Assembly: GCF_029894125.1 (NCBI RefSeq)
Contig: NZ_JARXYZ010000021.1
Coordinates: 62,001-126,000, forward strand
DNA length: 64,000 bases
Origin: Kitasatospora sp. MAA19
GTDB taxonomy: Bacteria; Actinomycetota; Actinomycetes; Streptomycetales; Streptomycetaceae
Direction: 5' to 3'
Shown: positions 36,301 to 41,093 of the stretch, one piece after another
Numbering within the stretch: position 1 is the first letter of the stretch
Layout: each line of letters opens with the position of its first letter
Made by a program: the position numbers and the translations under genes
The notes under the pieces: model-generated
What the model was told of the DNA's origin: nothing
Seen by the model: only the letters and a program-made list of their open reading frames with translations
The model's database searches: none

Positions 36301-37750
36301 CGGTGGCGTGCGGGGTGAGGTCGGCCTGGCGCTCGAAGGCCCCGGCCAGGGTGCCGGTCCGGCGCGGGGCGTCGGTGGCGTTCCACTCGGTGAGGATGCG
36401 GGTGCGCTCCTCGGGGGCGAGGACGTCGAGGGTGCCGATGGGGGCGTGCGGGTCGGCGGCGGCGCCGGCCAGGAGCCGGCCGAGCCGCTCGGCGAGGGCG
36501 GCGACGGTGGTGCGGTCGTAGAGGTCGGCGGCGTACTCGATCGAGCCGGTGAGCCCGGCGGGGGCACCGTCGGGGCCGTGCTGTTCGGCGATGCCGATGT
36601 TGAGGTCGAACTTGGCGACCCGCAGGCCGATCGGTTCGGGGGCGGACTCCAGCCCGGGCAGGTCGAGTTCGGCGTCCTGCCCGTGGTTCTGCAGCACCAG
36701 CAGGGTCTGGAACAGCGGGTGGCGGCCGAGCGTGCGGGGCGGGTTGAGTTCCTCGACGAGCCGCTCGAAGGGGATGTCCTGGTGGGCGAAGGCGTCGAGC
36801 TGGGCCTCCCGGACCCGGCCGAGCAGTTCGGTGAAGCTCGGGTCGCCGGAGGTGTCGGCGCGCAGCACCAGCGAGTTGACGAAGAAGCCGACCAGCTCGT
36901 CCAGGGCCTCGTCGGCGCGCCCGGCGACTCCGGTGCCGAGCGGGATGTCGGTGCCGGCGCCGAGCCGGGTGAACAGGGCGGCCAGGCCGGCCTGCAGGAC
37001 GGTGAACAGGGTGGTGCGGTGCGTGCGGGCGAGGTCGAGCAGGGCGGTGTGCAGGTCGGCGCCCCAGGCGAGGTCCACGGAGTCGGCGGCGCCGGTGGGG
37101 GCGGGCGGGCGGGGGCGGTCCGTCGGCAGCTCCAGTTCCTCCGGGAGTCCGGCCAGGGCGGCGCGCCAGTGGGCGAGTTGACGGGCGAGCAGGCTCTCGG
37201 GATCGTGCTCGTCGCCGAGCAGTTCGCGCTGCCAGAGCGCGTAGTCGGCGTACTGGACGGGCAGCGGCTCCCAGGCGGGGGCGCGGCCGGTGAGCCGGGC
37301 CCGGTAGGCGGTGGCGAGGTCGCGCAGCAGCGGGCCGAGCGACCAGCCGTCGCCGGCGATGTGGTGCAGGACGACGAGCAGCACGTGCTCGGTCGGCGAG
37401 AGGGTGAACACCGTGACCCGGATGGGCAGTTCGCGGCTCAGGTCGAAGGTCTCGGCGGCGGCCGCGTCCTGGTGGCCGGGGTGGTCGGCCGGTGCGCAGT
37501 CCACGACCAGGAAGCGCGGCCGCGCCTCCTCGGCCGGCAGGATCCGCTGCACCGGGACTCCCCCGGCCACCGGGAACACCGTGCGCAGGGCCTCGTGACG
37601 GGCGACCACGTCCGCCGTCGCGGCGCGCAGCGCGGCGGTGTCGAGCTCGCCGCGCAGGCGGAGGGCGAACGGCAGGTTGTACAGCGCGGTCGGCCCCTCG
37701 ATCTGGTCGATCAGCCAGAGACGCTGTTGTGCGAACGAAACCGGGATCAC
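24395..37750 (-). CDS. Four-module NRPS (C-A-T)x4-TE, terminal assembly-line protein
   Basis: This 4451-residue synthetase starts directly with a condensation domain. HHxxxDG motifs lie at about 129, 1175, 2241 and 3291. Adenylation A3 motifs lie at about 610 (YTSGSTGRPKG), 1658, 2725 (HTSGSAGRPKG, Thr to Ala) and 3774. Carrier serines (GGHS) are at about 996, 2059, 3114 and 4160, and the thioesterase serine (GWSFG) at about 4288. No epimerisation or methylation domain was seen. By-eye codes are DAYFCGVTFK (branched aliphatic-like), DTEDMGVVDK (Lys-like), DADELGLVDK and DADELGLVDK (basic side chain suggested by two acidic positions). GTG at 37750 is preferred to the GTG at 37768 because AGAGGAAG precedes it. 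The TE releases the product, by hydrolysis or cyclisation. Confidence 0.93.
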   Translation of the reverse strand: MIPVSFAQQRLWLIDQIEGPTALYNLPFALRLRGELDTAALRAATADVVARHEALRTVFPVAGGVPVQRILPAEEARPRFLVVDCAPADHPGHQDAAAAETFDLSRELPIRVTVFTLSPTEHVLLVVLHHIAGDGWSLGPLLRDLATAYRARLTGRAPAWEPLPVQYADYALWQRELLGDEHDPESLLARQLAHWRAALAGLPEELELPTDRPRPPAPTGAADSVDLAWGADLHTALLDLARTHRTTLFTVLQAGLAALFTRLGAGTDIPLGTGVAGRADEALDELVGFFVNSLVLRADTSGDPSFTELLGRVREAQLDAFAHQDIPFERLVEELNPPRTLGRHPLFQTLLVLQNHGQDAELDLPGLESAPEPIGLRVAKFDLNIGIAEQHGPDGAPAGLTGSIEYAADLYDRTTVAALAERLGRLLAGAAADPHAPIGTLDVLAPEERTRILTEWNATDAPRRTGTLAGAFERQADLTPHATALAHDGGTLCYAELDLRANRLAHHLIALGVGPETPVAMLMERSVEVVVATLAVLKAGGCYVPMHPGLPPERMTGVLADTGAPVLLTDRTDAGFPHRAVVVRPGDEAGAPTHRPGVPVHPDQLAYAMYTSGSTGRPKGVAVRHRDVLDLAADRRWQDGRHRRVLLHSPHAFDAATYEIWTPLLAGGTVVVAPPGALDATALHAVTTRHDVTAVFLTKALFDLVAEQAPETFAALRVVCTGGEAASATLLRRVLDACPDLLLAHVYGPTETTTFATHHPLTHADLTGPRVPIGGPLDNMRSHVLDARLRPVPPGVPGELYIAGAGLARGYLNRPGLTAERFVACPYAPGERMYRTGDLVRLRADGAVEFLGRIDGQVKLRGFRIELGEIEAALSRHPAVRQVIVIAREDRPGDTRLVAYCTAEPSLTPAELRTFAGTTLPGYMVPAAVVVLDALPLNANGKVDRRALPAPDLAAADTGRAPRDERERALCELFGELLGIDDITIDDDFFALGGHSLLATRLTGRARTDLGIELTIGDLFQAPTVAGLVDRLADRAADTPAPARPALRPATRPERVPLSFAQRRLWFLAQAEGPAATYNVTLALRLRGPLDPAALADALGDTVRRHEALRTVFADHDGTPHQRVLDGPTAPLLTTTDRPLDELARHTFDLAVDLPVHAYLRPEGPDEHVLVLVLHHIAGDGASLGPLYRDLADAYRARLAGRAPAWEPLPVQYADHALWQHALLGDEDDPESLAARQLAYWRDALADLPDELPLPLDRPRPPVATHRGAVVPVELDAELHARLGALATEHGTTLFMVLQAAYATLLHRFGAGTDLPIGTPMAGRLDEAVTDLVGYFANTLVLRTDLSGRPSFAELLRRVRDTDLAAYEHQDLPFESLVEELNPARSLARHPLFQVMLAFAGTPEDGPDLPGITVTEAPVDFGTATFDLTLSLVERFAAGGSPAGLSGGLEYATDLFDPETVRRLAAALELILRQAVEDPERPVTALEVRGEAERDTLAGWNDTALPDADTPYLTVFEEQAARTPGAVALVCGPDSLTFAELNARANRLARALLDEGAGPDTVVALALPRSVESVVAALATLKAGAAFLPLDPEYPAERIAYMLADSAPAVVLTDARWPLAEALDGRTVLPVDEELWAFHDAHDLPGTAHPGHAAYVIYTSGSTGRPKGVVVSCGNVANLLAFHRAETVAAAERARPGRRLTVALTASLSFDTSLEGFLWLAAGHELHLVGDDVRRDAAALVRHAERTGIDVLDLTPTYADQLIEEGLLTRCPPALLMLGGEATGQALWTTLRDAPDLIAYNVYGPTECTVDALYHRLADSERPLVGHPLGNHRGYVLDGQLNPVPVGVPGELYLAGAGLARGYLNRPGLTAERFVACPFEPDGPLLPGGGRGGRMYRTGDLVRRRPDGDLEYLGRTDQQVKVRGFRIELGEIETALTAQPGVLQAAVLPYEQGPGGARLVAYLVGPAASDPAGLRAALAAELPAHMVPAAFVGLEALPLNANGKLDRSALPAPDFAESVVGGRAARTAQEEILCGLFAEVLGVDGVGVDDDFFVLGGHSLLATRLLSRVRSVLGVELGVRDVFEAPTVAGLVARSGAGVGRPVLAGGVGRPERVPLSFAQQRLWLIDRMEGPSALYNVPVALRLDGELDVAALEAALGDVVARHESLRTLVAEADGEPYQRILPPDEARISVECRDCPADALAGAVDEESRRPFDLAAEPPFRATLLRTAEESHVLLLVLHHIVSDGWSMGPLLRDLSVAYGVRCGGGVSVGEPLPVQYADYAVWQRGLLGEESDAESVISRQLEYWRGVLGGLPEELVLPVDRPRGVVASHRGDRVVLPLGVGLHRGLVGLSREHRVTLFMTVQAALAALLTRLGAGTDLPIGTVVAGRSDEALDELVGFFVNTLVLRTDTSGDPSFAELLGRVRESDLGAFGHQDVPFERLVEELNPARSLARHPLFQVMLVLQSNEGAELDLPGLRVEALPAGTGVAKFDLNVIMEEVFGPDGEPAGIDCAIDFATDLFDRETVESLAVRFGRLLRAVVESPELPLGRVELLAAEERAALVGGGFTSLPSRVPLVSAVFEEQAARMPDAVALVCGAERLTFGEVNVRANRLAHRLIAAGVGPESVVALALPRSVESVVGLLAVLKAGGVYLPLDAEYPADRTAHTLADAQPVLVLTDDRWPHPELLTGLTVVEAGDTAGDAAGPESNPAARASAGDAAYVIHTSGSAGRPKGVVVSHGSLAALLAAHRGGVMAGRERSRVALTASLCFDASWDGLLWLVAGHEVHLVGDEVRRDATALVRQVRERGIGVLEVTPSYAEQLLEEGLLAEPAAAPELLLLGGEAVGQALWSRLREAPATEAYNLYGPTEATVDTLVQPLAASERPVLGRTVAGTRAYVLDERLNPVPVGVAGELYLAGAALARGYLNRPGLTAERFVACPFASGAQMYRTGDLVRRSRDGELEYLGRTDQQVKIRGFRIELGEIEQVLVRHDAVRQAVVTTRESDGGDRRLVAYCAVTEQIPGIALDLREFVARTLPGYMVPAAVVPLDALPLTGSGKVDHRALPAPDFAEFTVGGRAARTAQEEILCGLFAEVLGVDGVGVDDDFFVLGGHSLLATRLLSRVRSVLGVELGVRDVFEAPTVAGLAARSGAGVGRPVLAGGVGRPERVPLSFAQQRLWLIDRMEGPSALYNLPVVLRLDGELDVAALEAALGDVVARHESLRTLVAEADGEPYQRILPPDEARIAVEVLPVGTDPESCVDRPFDLAADLPMRAQVIPGGADGDLLVLVLHHIAGDGWSMGPLLRDLSVAYGVRCGGGVSVGEPLPVQYADYAVWQRGLLGEESDAESVISRQLDYWRGVLGGLPEELVLPVDRPRGVVASHRGDRVVLPLGVGLHRGLVGLSREHRVTLFMTVQAALAALLTRLGAGTDLPIGTVVAGRSDEALDELVGFFVNTLVLRTDTSGDPSFAELLGRVRETDLGAFGHQDVPFERLVEELNPARSLARHPLFQVMLLLEGDRTASAPLTLGALPATVQSTAGSVAKFDLSIGMGETFDADGEPAGLECAIDFATDLFDRETVESLAVRFGRLLRAVVESPELPLGRVELLAADERAALLGGGFTSLPSRVPLVPAVFEEQAARMPDAVALVCGARALTFAELNVRANRLAHRLIAAGVGPESVVALALPRSVESVVGLLAVLKAGGVYLPLDAEYPADRTAGVLADSRPSLVLTDPRWPLPEVLAGLRTLDVADDGHGPVSDPAPRATGQDAAYVIHTSGSTGRPKGVVVSHGSLAALLAAHRAGVMAGRERSRVALTASLCFDASWDGLLWLVAGHELHLVGDEVRRDATALVRQVRERGIGVLEVTPSYAEQLLEEGLLAEPAAAPELLLLGGEAVGQALWSRLREAPATEAYNLYGPTEATVDTLVQPLAASERPVLGRTVAGTRAYVLDERLNPVPVGVAGELYLAGAALARGYLNRPGLTAERFVACPFAPGAQMYRTGDLVRRSRDGELEYLGRTDQQVKIRGFRIELGEIEQVLRRHPQVSAAVVRPVEDRAAGTRLVAYAVTDGRLDPAGLRAFAGGLLPGYMVPAAVVPLDALPLTGSGKLDHRALPAPDFAELARGRAPRTEQERVLCGLFAEVLGIAGVGIDDDFFALGGHSLLAMKLLARIRTALGADLGMRALFEAPTVAGLADRLGAGPAADALDVLLPLRTGGGLAPLFCVHPAAGISWVYSGLLPHLGAERPVYGLQARGLRGAAPASVAEIAEDYVRQIRAVWPAGPYHLLGWSFGAVVAQEMAVRLQAEGAPVGVLALLDGAPVTGHGPAAADGPGQDEPVDTLAELLLSLGYDPEAGRGQAELAAVLGETAAELPGVFERHRKLMAEHVPGRYRGDAVFFGATLDKPADWPYEQSWRPYLDGRIEPHRLACAHGELTRPEPIARIASVLAEKLGE
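25655..28560 (-). repeat. Module-sized internal duplication, copy within module 4
   Basis: This stretch (module 4 condensation and adenylation domains plus the module 3 carrier) matches 28802-31725 at an offset of about 3147-3165 bases, mostly identical over long blocks. Divergent patches interrupt it near 26.46-26.60, 27.06-27.22 and 27.89-28.01 kb. It marks recent duplication or gene conversion within the NRPS gene. Confidence 0.85.
28802..31725 (-). repeat. Module-sized internal duplication, copy within module 3
   Basis: Partner of 25655-28560. The adenylation domain here has the same ten-residue specificity code as module 4, and the C-domain core is nearly base-for-base the same. The patches that differ lie mainly in the A-domain N-terminal part and in the linkers on either side of the C-domain core. 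Confidence 0.85.
32072..32101. repeat. In-frame palindromic insert in the A-domain A6-A7 loop (NRPS module 2)
   Basis: The plus strand reads CCCTCCTCGCCCG, a short loop, then CGGGCAGGAGGGG: a near-perfect inverted repeat inside the coding sequence. It encodes the extra peptide DGPLLPGGGRGGRMYR just before the A7 motif. Almost the same element lies at 41786-41815 in another A domain. Confidence 0.75.
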
Positions 37751-37800
37751 GGTGCTTCCTCTACTCACGTCACGGCACGGTGGTGTTCGGGGCTGCGCGG

Positions 37801-38808
37801 TCAGGCGTCGGCCAGGGCGGGCCGGACACTGGGCCGGCAGTCCAGGACGTCGAGGGGCTGCCCCATCGAGACGGCGATCCTGCGGTCGCCGCGGTACGGG
37901 TCCCGGCCGTGTGCGCAGAGCACGTTGTCGACCAGCATCACGTCGCCGGCCTGCCAGCGCTCGCGCACGGTCGCCGCGTGGTAGGCCTCGTTGAGGGCGT
38001 CGACGTCGGCGCGCTCCAGCGGTTCGCCGTCACCGAATCCGGTGTTGAACGGGAAGCCGTCCGGGCCGAACTCGTCGGTCATCGCCTCGCGGATGTCCGG
38101 GTCGAGCGACCACTCGTTCCAGAAGGCGAGGTGGTTGAACCAGACCTCCTCGTCGGTCACCGGGTGGCGGATGGTGCCGGGGCGCAACTGGCCGGTGCGC
38201 AGGTTGCCGTCCGGCAGCCACTCCCAGGTGATGCCGTTCTCCCGGCAGTAGGCCTCGACCTCGGCCCGGTCCTCGGTGGCGAAGGCGGTGCGCCAGCCGA
38301 GGGAGACGTAGTCCGAGTAGCTGCGGGTGAGCGTCCAGCCGGAGGTCCGCATCCGCTCGACCAGGTGCGCGGGCAGGTGGCTGAGCACCTGGCGGCAGTC
38401 GGCGGTCGGGGTCGCCCCGCCCTCCTCGGGGGCGATCAGGCAGGCGAAGAGCAGCCGGCCCGGGAAGGTGAGGGTGTAGCTGTTCTCGTTGTGCATCCGG
38501 ATCGGCTGGGCCGGCGGCAGGTCGGTGGAGGAGAAGACGCCGTTGCCGTAGTCGCTGCGCGGGGTGGCCTTCTCCCGGTAGGGGGTGCGCTCGGGGAGGA
38601 GGACGTCGCGCACGGCCGCGACGTCCTCGGTGCTCGCGACCGGCAGTCCGCGCAGGAAGATCGTGCCGTGCCGGTGCAGGGCTTCGGTGAGCCCGGTCTC
38701 GTTCTCGCGCAGCCACTCGCAGGCCTCGCCGAGGTCGGCGGTGCGCGGCGCGTGGGCGAGGGGCGGGCGGCCGGGGTTCAGTTCCCAGGTCGGCATGGTG
38801 GCGCTCAC
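37801..38808 (-). CDS. SyrP-like Fe(II)/2-oxoglutarate-dependent hydroxylase (TauD/TfdA family)
   Basis: This 335-residue oxygenase carries the facial-triad start H106-N-E108 (in RMHNENSYTLTFPGRLL) and a distal His followed by the Arg that binds 2-oxoglutarate (LCAHGRDPYRGDRR). The sequence resembles SyrP-type enzymes, which beta-hydroxylate amino acids held on NRPS carriers, typically Asp. It is the gene just before the four-module NRPS and overlaps mbtH by GTGA. GTG at 38808 is used because of that overlap; ATG at 38796 is an alternative. It probably tailors a carrier-bound residue during assembly; which residue is unknown. Confidence 0.85.
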   Translation of the reverse strand: MSATMPTWELNPGRPPLAHAPRTADLGEACEWLRENETGLTEALHRHGTIFLRGLPVASTEDVAAVRDVLLPERTPYREKATPRSDYGNGVFSSTDLPPAQPIRMHNENSYTLTFPGRLLFACLIAPEEGGATPTADCRQVLSHLPAHLVERMRTSGWTLTRSYSDYVSLGWRTAFATEDRAEVEAYCRENGITWEWLPDGNLRTGQLRPGTIRHPVTDEEVWFNHLAFWNEWSLDPDIREAMTDEFGPDGFPFNTGFGDGEPLERADVDALNEAYHAATVRERWQAGDVMLVDNVLCAHGRDPYRGDRRIAVSMGQPLDVLDCRPSVRPALADA

Positions 38809-39017
38809 TGCCGGGCGAGGGAGGCGGTCAGGCTGGCGGGCCTGATGTCAGTCCAGTTGGCCTCGATGTAGTCGAGGCAGCCCTGGCGGGTGTCCTCGCC
38901 GTGGACGGTGGTCCAGCCGGCCGGCACGTCGATCCAGACCGGCCACAGCGAGTGCTGGTTCTCGTCGTTGACCAGCACCAGGTAGCCGGCGTTGTCGTCC
39001 TCGAACGGGTTGCTCAT
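38805..39017 (-). CDS. mbtH: MbtH-like NRPS accessory protein
   Basis: This 70-residue protein has all the MbtH signatures: NPFEDDNAGYLVLVNDENQ, HSLWPVW, VPAGWTTVHGE and the end WTDIRPASL. MbtH-like proteins bind adenylation domains and are needed for their folding or activity. A strong AAGGAGGA site precedes ATG 39017. It sits between the P450 and the hydroxylase and is the only MbtH in the window, so it probably serves several of the eight A domains. Confidence 0.97.
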   Translation of the reverse strand: MSNPFEDDNAGYLVLVNDENQHSLWPVWIDVPAGWTTVHGEDTRQGCLDYIEANWTDIRPASLTASLARQ

Positions 39018-39129
39018 GGTGTCCTCCTTGGGTTGCTTCGAAGGTAGGGGCGGGCCGGGGGGCCGAAGGGCAGGAGTCGAGGCAGGAACGCGGCACTTCG
39101 GCTCGTGCGCCTCCTGCCGCCGGGCCCGG

Positions 39130-40314
39130 TCAGCGCGGGGTGAGGCGGACCGGGAAGTGGTCCAGGCCGAAGTTGATGATCGAGCGGTTGTGGGTGACCG
39201 GGCCGGTCGGTTCGATCACGGCGACGCGCTCCAGCACCGCCGTGAACAGGGCCCCGAGTTCGGCCTTGGCCAGCGGCGCGCCGATGCAGTAGTGGGCGCC
39301 GAGGCCGAGGGCGAGGTGCTTGTTGGGCGCGCGGTCGAGCCGGATCTCCTCGGGCCGGTCGAAGGCCTCCGGATCCCGGTTGGCGGACCACACCCAGACC
39401 GCGACCCGGTCGCCGCGCCGGATGCTGCGGCCGTCGAGTTCGGTGTCCCGGCTCGCGGTGCGCAGGGTGTGCAGTCCGACCGAGGTCCAGCGCAGGAGTT
39501 CGTCCAGTGCCGCGTCCATGCCGACCTCGCCCTGCTGCAACTGCCGCCACAGTTCGGGGTGTTGGACGAGGGTGTACAGGCCCATGGCGGCGGTGTGGCG
39601 GACGGTCTGGACGCCGCCGACCACGATGTTGTCCAGGTTGAGGACGACGTCCTCGACCGGCAGCAGCTTGCCGCCGACCCGGTAGGTGGCCATCCTGCTG
39701 ATGAGGTCGTCGCGCGGGTCGGTGCGGCGCAGCATCACCTGGTGCAGCAGGTAGGGGATGAGCTGCTGGTGGCCGGCCCGGCGCTCCTCGGGGGTGCGGC
39801 CGAGGAAGGCGACGTCGCAGACCCGCTCGACCATCTCGCGGTCCTTCTCGGGGACGTCCAGGAGGTCGCACATGACGGACAGCGGGAGGGCGGAGACGGC
39901 GTCGACGAGGTCCACCTCGCCCCGCTCGACGGCCTGGTCGACGATCGAGGAGGCGAGCTCGGCGATGCCGCGGGAGGCTCCGCGGACCGGGCCGGGGCCG
40001 AAGAACGGGTTGGCGGGGGCGCGGAGTTCGCGGTGCCGGGGCGGGTCGGTGAGGGCCATCATCCGGCCGGAGCCGACCGGGACCTTGCCCTCGCCGGCTC
40101 CGAGCAGCGAGCCCTGCTCGGAGCTGTAGAGGGCGGGGTCGCGCAGCACCTCCGCGCAGTGCCGGTAGGAGAGCACCGACCAGACCGGCCCGTCGTCGAC
40201 GGTGTCGGTGCGGTGGACGGCGGCCTCCCGGCGCAGCTGCGCGATCAGGCCGGGGGTGTCGGGGCGGGCCCACAGGTCCGGGTCGGTGAGGTCGACCGCG
40301 GTGGTGGTCAGCAT
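39130..40314 (-). CDS. Cytochrome P450, NRPS-associated
   Basis: This 394-residue P450 has the haem-binding Cys343 in LGLGAHYCIGAPLA (Leu in place of the usual Phe), an ExxR motif (DELLRW) and an I-helix reading VGGVQTVRHT. The normal acid in AGxE/DT is Gln here, a change seen in P450s acting on carrier-bound amino acids. No membrane anchor is present, as in soluble bacterial P450s. The start overlaps the thioesterase stop by seven bases. It probably oxidises an NRPS-tethered residue or the released peptide; the substrate cannot be read from sequence. Confidence 0.92.
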   Translation of the reverse strand: MLTTTAVDLTDPDLWARPDTPGLIAQLRREAAVHRTDTVDDGPVWSVLSYRHCAEVLRDPALYSSEQGSLLGAGEGKVPVGSGRMMALTDPPRHRELRAPANPFFGPGPVRGASRGIAELASSIVDQAVERGEVDLVDAVSALPLSVMCDLLDVPEKDREMVERVCDVAFLGRTPEERRAGHQQLIPYLLHQVMLRRTDPRDDLISRMATYRVGGKLLPVEDVVLNLDNIVVGGVQTVRHTAAMGLYTLVQHPELWRQLQQGEVGMDAALDELLRWTSVGLHTLRTASRDTELDGRSIRRGDRVAVWVWSANRDPEAFDRPEEIRLDRAPNKHLALGLGAHYCIGAPLAKAELGALFTAVLERVAVIEPTGPVTHNRSIINFGLDHFPVRLTPR

Positions 40315-41093
40315 GAGTACTCCGTCGTGGGCTGGTGGGCGGCGCCGGGCCGCGCGATGAGGGAGGTCAGCAGGTCGACCGGGCCGGGCCCGTCGACGGT
40401 GGCGAGCAGGTGACCGCCGGGGACGACGTGGTGGCCGGAGCCGCCGCGGGTGTGGGCCGCCCAGCCGTCGAGCCGGGCGGAGCCGAGCATCGGGTCGTCG
40501 ACGCCGACGACGGTGTGCAGGTCGGAGCCGATCGGCGGGTGCGGACGGGGCCGGTAGGTGGCGACCACGGCCAGGTCGGTCCGGATGCCGTGCAGCGCGT
40601 GTTCCTTCAGCTCGGCTTCGCCCTCGACGAGTTCGCCCATGCCGGCGAGGCGGAGCAGGTCGTCGGCGGTGTGCTGGGGGCGGTCCGGTCCGGCCCAGGC
40701 GGCGGGCGGCGAGGCGGAGGCGGCGACGATCAGCTCGGGCCGCCGCTCGGCGGGCAGCGCCCGGGCGACCTCGTAGCCGAGCAGGGCGCCGAAGCTCTGC
40801 CCGTAGAAGCCGAACCGCCCGGTCAGGTGCGGGGCGAGGGCGTCCACGACGGCGTCGACCAGCAGATCGAAGCTCGCGGGCATCGGGTGGCCGAGCCGGC
40901 CGCCGCGGGCGGGCGGGCGCAGGGCCCAGACCTCGGCGGTCGGGGCGAGGGCGCGGGCGAGCGGGGTGTAGGCGGTGGCGTCGCCCCCGGCGTGCGGGAA
41001 GCAGAACAGCCGGAACGGGCGGTGCGGTTGGGGCGCGGGGACGAACAGCCAGTCCCCCTCGACGCGGGGTCGCACCCGCGTGGCGGCGGTCAT
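40308..41093 (-). CDS. Type II thioesterase
   Basis: This 261-residue alpha/beta hydrolase has the external thioesterase pattern: FCFPHAGGDATAY near the start, nucleophile Ser in FYGQSFGALLGYE and a late His in VPGGHLLATVDG. Such proteins clear misprimed acyl groups from carrier domains. It is coupled on both sides: its ATG overlaps the stop of the A-T gene (ATGA) and its stop overlaps the P450 start. The GGH motif here reads GGHLLA rather than GGHFF. Confidence 0.93.
   Translation of the reverse strand: MTAATRVRPRVEGDWLFVPAPQPHRPFRLFCFPHAGGDATAYTPLARALAPTAEVWALRPPARGGRLGHPMPASFDLLVDAVVDALAPHLTGRFGFYGQSFGALLGYEVARALPAERRPELIVAASASPPAAWAGPDRPQHTADDLLRLAGMGELVEGEAELKEHALHGIRTDLAVVATYRPRPHPPIGSDLHTVVGVDDPMLGSARLDGWAAHTRGGSGHHVVPGGHLLATVDGPGPVDLLTSLIARPGAAHQPTTEYSC

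Noticed and set aside
26240..37984. A plus-strand open frame of about 3900 codons antisense to the large NRPS
   Set aside because: It is a shadow frame caused by extreme third-position GC in the NRPS gene; its translation is Arg/His/Gly/Val-rich with no domains.
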